From Desulfobacterales bacterium (GTDB taxonomy: Bacteria > Desulfobacterota > Desulfobacteria > Desulfobacterales > BuS5), in NCBI GenBank assembly GCA_020056865.1, contig JAGVGX010000139.1, positions 1-7,980 of the forward strand: a stretch of DNA of 7,980 nucleotides, read 5' to 3'. Below are positions 5,335 to 7,980 of this stretch, in pieces; the first letter of the stretch is position 1, and every line of letters begins with the position of its first letter. The notes under the pieces are model-generated. The model saw only the letters and a program-made list of their open reading frames with translations, was not told where the DNA came from and did no database searches. The position numbers were made by a program, and so were the translations under genes.

Positions 5335-7688
5335 AGAAAAAAAAGAACAAAAAAACAATATCAAATCGCCTTGCTTCAGGTTATTATGTCAGCTGGTTCA
5401 TTCTCGCTGGAGTGACGGCGTGTTTAATATTTATCATATACCCCGGCCTTTTTTTAACGCAACATGCATATCAGGTTGGAGACATTGCAGAAAAAAACAT
5501 AAAGGCGCGTGAAAATTTATTTATTGAAGATCTATCTGCAACGCAGGTGAATAAAAAACTTGCTGCTGAAAGCATATTGTCTGTGTATGATCATGACCCT
5601 TCGTTTGAACGCAATCTTACCCGTCAGATTATTGAGGCTTTTGATGAGATGCGTGGGATACTTGAGTCGGATACTGAAGATGGCTCCATATCCATACACG
5701 ATAAAATCATGAAAAAAAAACAATGGTTTGAAAGTAAAATCGGAATTACGGTCAGTGATGGTGCCTATAAAATCCTCGTAAATGAAAAATTTTCTGATGA
5801 CATTTCAAACAATATCAGCATGATACTTCTGACAATACTTGGCAATGGTGTTGTTTCTGACAAAGAGATACTTTTCGATGAAAGCAATAAAGGAATCACT
5901 TTAAGAAACATCGGAACAAATATGGAAAGAACGGTATTTAACCTTAAACAGACATACGGTCTGGACCAAGCCAGAACGATGGTAAGGATTGTTGGCCAAC
6001 CGATTCTTAAAAATGCGAATTATATCCTTTTGAATCTCATTGTAGATTTCTGCCAGAGGCTGATTCAGCCTAATATAACGTTTAATAAAATCGAAACTGA
6101 AAAAAGAAAACAACAGGCTGTTTCAGAAGTCAAGACGGTTTTGTATATGATTAAAGAAGGCGAAATGCTTTTGCGTGAAGGGGAACGGATTTCCGATCTG
6201 CACTTGTTAAAGCTCAAGGCCATAGGAAATAAAACGCAAAAGGATCAACTTATTTTAAACAGCATTGGGGCTGTAGTTATCATCTTGAGTCTTCTTATCA
6301 TCACATATAAACTTCAAATCAACAATCGAATCAGAGTGAATCGGAATTACAATAAAAACCTGCTTTTTTTATCCGTTGTTCTCATCTTTTTTTTGATTGT
6401 TGCTGTATTTTCATCAAACTTTTCCGAACTGCTTTCTCAAAATCTTCCATTTTCAATATCGGGTTCTTCCGTTATTTTCGGTGCTCCTTTAGCTGCAGGA
6501 GCTATGATGGTTTGTCTTTTTATGGGTGCAGATATCGCTGTTGCTTTTTCACTTGCGTTTTCAATCTGTGCTGCAATCGCCCTTAATAACAGATTCGAAA
6601 TATTTATATATTTTTTCTTTAGCTCTGCCATGGCTGCACACTGGATTCAAAGTTCAAGAAAGCGGAGAGGACTGATAAGAACAGGATTTAAAGTCGGGAT
6701 GTTGAATATCCTTATCGTGGCAGCGATAGATGCGTATCTTCCTGGTTTTGTTTTAGTTAAGTTTTTGTGGGATTGCGTGTTTGCGTTTCTTGGAGGAATA
6801 AGTGCAGGGATTGTTGCTACAGGAATTGTACCGATTTTAGAAGTAGCTTTTAATTATGTTACGGATATAAAGCTTCTTGAGCTTGCAAACTTAGAGCAGC
6901 CGCTTTTGCGAAGACTGATGATTGAAGCTCCTGGAACATATTATCACTCCATTGTTGTGGGTTCCATGGTAGAAGCTGCGGCATCGGAAATTGGTGTTAA
7001 CCCTTTGTTTGCAAAAGTATGCGGTTATTATCATGATATAGGGAAGATAAAAAAACCTTTATATTTTATAGAAAACCAGGCGAACGGTAAAAACAGACAT
7101 GACAAACTGGCGCCATCCATGTCAAGCTTGATATTGATGTCTCATATCAAGGATGGTGTTGAAATAGCAAAAGACAACAAGCTGGGAGACATTATTGTCG
7201 ATACCATAAGGCAACACCATGGTACGAACCTGATTAGTTTTTTTTATGATAAGGCACAAAAACAAAAAGGCCAGGGTTCAATTGCTATTGAAGATTACAA
7301 ATACCCAGGGCCCAAACCCCAAACAAGAGTTACAGGGCTGGTGATGCTGGCAGATGTTCTTGAGGCGGCTTCGAGGACACTTGATAATCCGACGCCATCG
7401 AGAATCAAGGGACATGTCCAGAATGTTATCAATAAAATTTTTACTGACGGAGAACTTGACGAATGTGAGCTAACATTAAAAGATCTCCATAAAATTGCCA
7501 AAAGCTTTAATCAGATATTAAATGGTATATACCATCATCGAATCGATTATCCTGAGACAACGGCATTAAAAAACGAGAAGCAACAAGGTGGAAGTTCAGA
7601 TAAGCAATCAGCAAAGCCTGATAAAGATATCTCTAAAAAAGATACAGAAAAAAGCCCAGGTGGTCTTAAACGCCTTGGGATGTCCTGA
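5331..7688 (+). CDS. pgpH: PgpH-type 7TM-HD phosphohydrolase, probable c-di-AMP phosphodiesterase
   Basis: PgpH proteins hydrolyse the second messenger c-di-AMP to pApA with a cytoplasmic HD domain anchored in the inner membrane. From the ATG at 5331 there are 785 residues. A basic N-terminus is followed by a first membrane span (about 17-41), an extracytoplasmic 7TMR-HDED region (about 42-300), a bundle of hydrophobic spans between about 309 and 503, and the HD domain (about 533-738). The metal ligands are complete: H539 (YYHS), H568-D569 (YYHDIGK), H605 (MSHIKDG), H629-H630 (RQHHGT) and D675 (MLADVLEA), with spacing as in characterised PgpH. The last ~40 residues are a Lys/Ser/Asp-rich tail. 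An in-frame TTG at 5310 is a possible longer start, but neither start has its own Shine-Dalgarno; the ATG is favoured because the 18-codon ORF ends on it. The 3' end overlaps ybeY by 101 bases. Activity on c-di-AMP is inferred from the family. Confidence 0.93.
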   Translation: MKKKKNKKTISNRLASGYYVSWFILAGVTACLIFIIYPGLFLTQHAYQVGDIAEKNIKARENLFIEDLSATQVNKKLAAESILSVYDHDPSFERNLTRQIIEAFDEMRGILESDTEDGSISIHDKIMKKKQWFESKIGITVSDGAYKILVNEKFSDDISNNISMILLTILGNGVVSDKEILFDESNKGITLRNIGTNMERTVFNLKQTYGLDQARTMVRIVGQPILKNANYILLNLIVDFCQRLIQPNITFNKIETEKRKQQAVSEVKTVLYMIKEGEMLLREGERISDLHLLKLKAIGNKTQKDQLILNSIGAVVIILSLLIITYKLQINNRIRVNRNYNKNLLFLSVVLIFFLIVAVFSSNFSELLSQNLPFSISGSSVIFGAPLAAGAMMVCLFMGADIAVAFSLAFSICAAIALNNRFEIFIYFFFSSAMAAHWIQSSRKRRGLIRTGFKVGMLNILIVAAIDAYLPGFVLVKFLWDCVFAFLGGISAGIVATGIVPILEVAFNYVTDIKLLELANLEQPLLRRLMIEAPGTYYHSIVVGSMVEAAASEIGVNPLFAKVCGYYHDIGKIKKPLYFIENQANGKNRHDKLAPSMSSLILMSHIKDGVEIAKDNKLGDIIVDTIRQHHGTNLISFFYDKAQKQKGQGSIAIEDYKYPGPKPQTRVTGLVMLADVLEAASRTLDNPTPSRIKGHVQNVINKIFTDGELDECELTLKDLHKIAKSFNQILNGIYHHRIDYPETTALKNEKQQGGSSDKQSAKPDKDISKKDTEKSPGGLKRLGMS

Positions 7689-7980
7689 TGGGGAGCTTTC
7701 GATTCTTTTTGTTGATGACAAAGAGATTTCCAGGTTAAATAAAACATATCTGCATCGAAATGGCCCTACAAATGTTATCGCATTTCCTATGATGGAAGGT
7801 GAGTTTTCCAACATTAACCGTCAGCTTCTCGGTGACGTGGTGATATCTGTTGAAACCGCTGAGAATGAGGGCAAACGTGCCGGCATGACTGTGGAAGACA
7901 GATTGAATGAACTTCTCGTACACGGGATTCTTCATCTTTTTGGATATGATCATGAAAAACCCGAGTCAGATGCTTTAAAA
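7588..7980 (+). CDS. ybeY: Endoribonuclease/rRNA maturation factor YbeY (3' end missing)
   Basis: YbeY is a zinc-dependent cytoplasmic factor for 16S rRNA 3'-end maturation and ribosome quality control, and it partners YbeZ, whose gene is two upstream. The visible 131 codons contain the zinc motif H3xH5xH as HGILHLFGYDH (H112, H116, H122) and family blocks LNALGCPDGELS (27-38), FVDDKEI, GPTNVIAFP and LLGDVVIS. The frame is closed by TAA at 7567 and contains no ATG before 7789. The GTG at 7588 gives an N-terminus (V-E-V-Q-I-S-N-Q-Q, initiator Met) that looks like the usual first strand of YbeY. A later GTG at 7660 would remove that strand and the following helix. The chosen start lies inside pgpH in another frame, overlapping it by 101 bases. 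Only a weak GAGAAG precedes it. The ATG at 7688, touching the pgpH stop, is in the wrong frame. Family call is firm; the exact start is likely but unproven. Confidence 0.92.
   Translation, partial: MEVQISNQQSLIKISLKKIQKKAQVVLNALGCPDGELSILFVDDKEISRLNKTYLHRNGPTNVIAFPMMEGEFSNINRQLLGDVVISVETAENEGKRAGMTVEDRLNELLVHGILHLFGYDHEKPESDALK

Noticed and set aside
7688..7738. ATG at 7688 forming a TGATG junction with the pgpH stop, looking like a coupled start
   Set aside because: It is in the wrong frame for YbeY and reaches TAA after 16 codons, so it is a decoy start.
7735..7953. 72-codon minus-strand open frame near the right edge
   Set aside because: It is the shadow of ybeY, whose plus-strand frame carries the H3xH5xH zinc motif over the same bases.

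Overview
This window reads as ordinary chromosome from a moderately AT-rich Gram-negative-type bacterium. The best guess is a member of the Desulfobacterota (former Deltaproteobacteria). That rests on the combination phoH-like/pgpH/ybeY in one operon and on the remembered flavour of the YbeY and HisF sequences; no search was run, so the taxonomy is tentative. I see no tRNA, rRNA, CRISPR array, transposase or phage gene, and I do not think the window holds a dramatic new system. The unusual material is in gene junctions and overlaps.

Layout. Positions 1-1176 (+) hold the 3' part of a membrane-embedded, processive family 2 glycosyltransferase. Its DNA is clearly more GC-rich than the rest. It converges on a minus-strand cluster running from about 4000 down to 1223, in the order cvpA-like, mazG, hisH, hisF. 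The genes are packed tightly: cvpA and mazG overlap by 1 base (TAATG), mazG and hisH are 29 bases apart, and hisH and hisF overlap by 7 bases. A divergent, very AT-rich intergenic region (3989-4255) carries a candidate promoter for each direction and a small inverted repeat ahead of the plus-strand operon. That operon is a phoH-like ATPase (ybeZ family), an 18-codon ORF, pgpH (7TM-HD phosphodiesterase) and ybeY, which runs off the right edge.

How they work together. HisH and HisF form imidazole glycerol phosphate synthase, which links histidine and purine metabolism. MazG hydrolyses non-canonical or excess NTPs, and CvpA is a small inner-membrane protein of uncertain function. On the other side, PhoH/YbeZ and YbeY are a known pair in rRNA maturation and ribosome quality control. 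PgpH-type proteins degrade the second messenger c-di-AMP, so the operon joins RNA maturation with nucleotide signalling.

Main points to re-examine: (1) ybeY appears to start at a GTG at 7588, inside pgpH, giving a 101-base out-of-frame overlap that many gene callers would not permit. (2) An 18-codon ORF with a good Shine-Dalgarno site ends in an ATGA overlap exactly at the pgpH ATG, which lacks its own ribosome binding site. (3) There is a compositional step at the glycosyltransferase/hisF junction.
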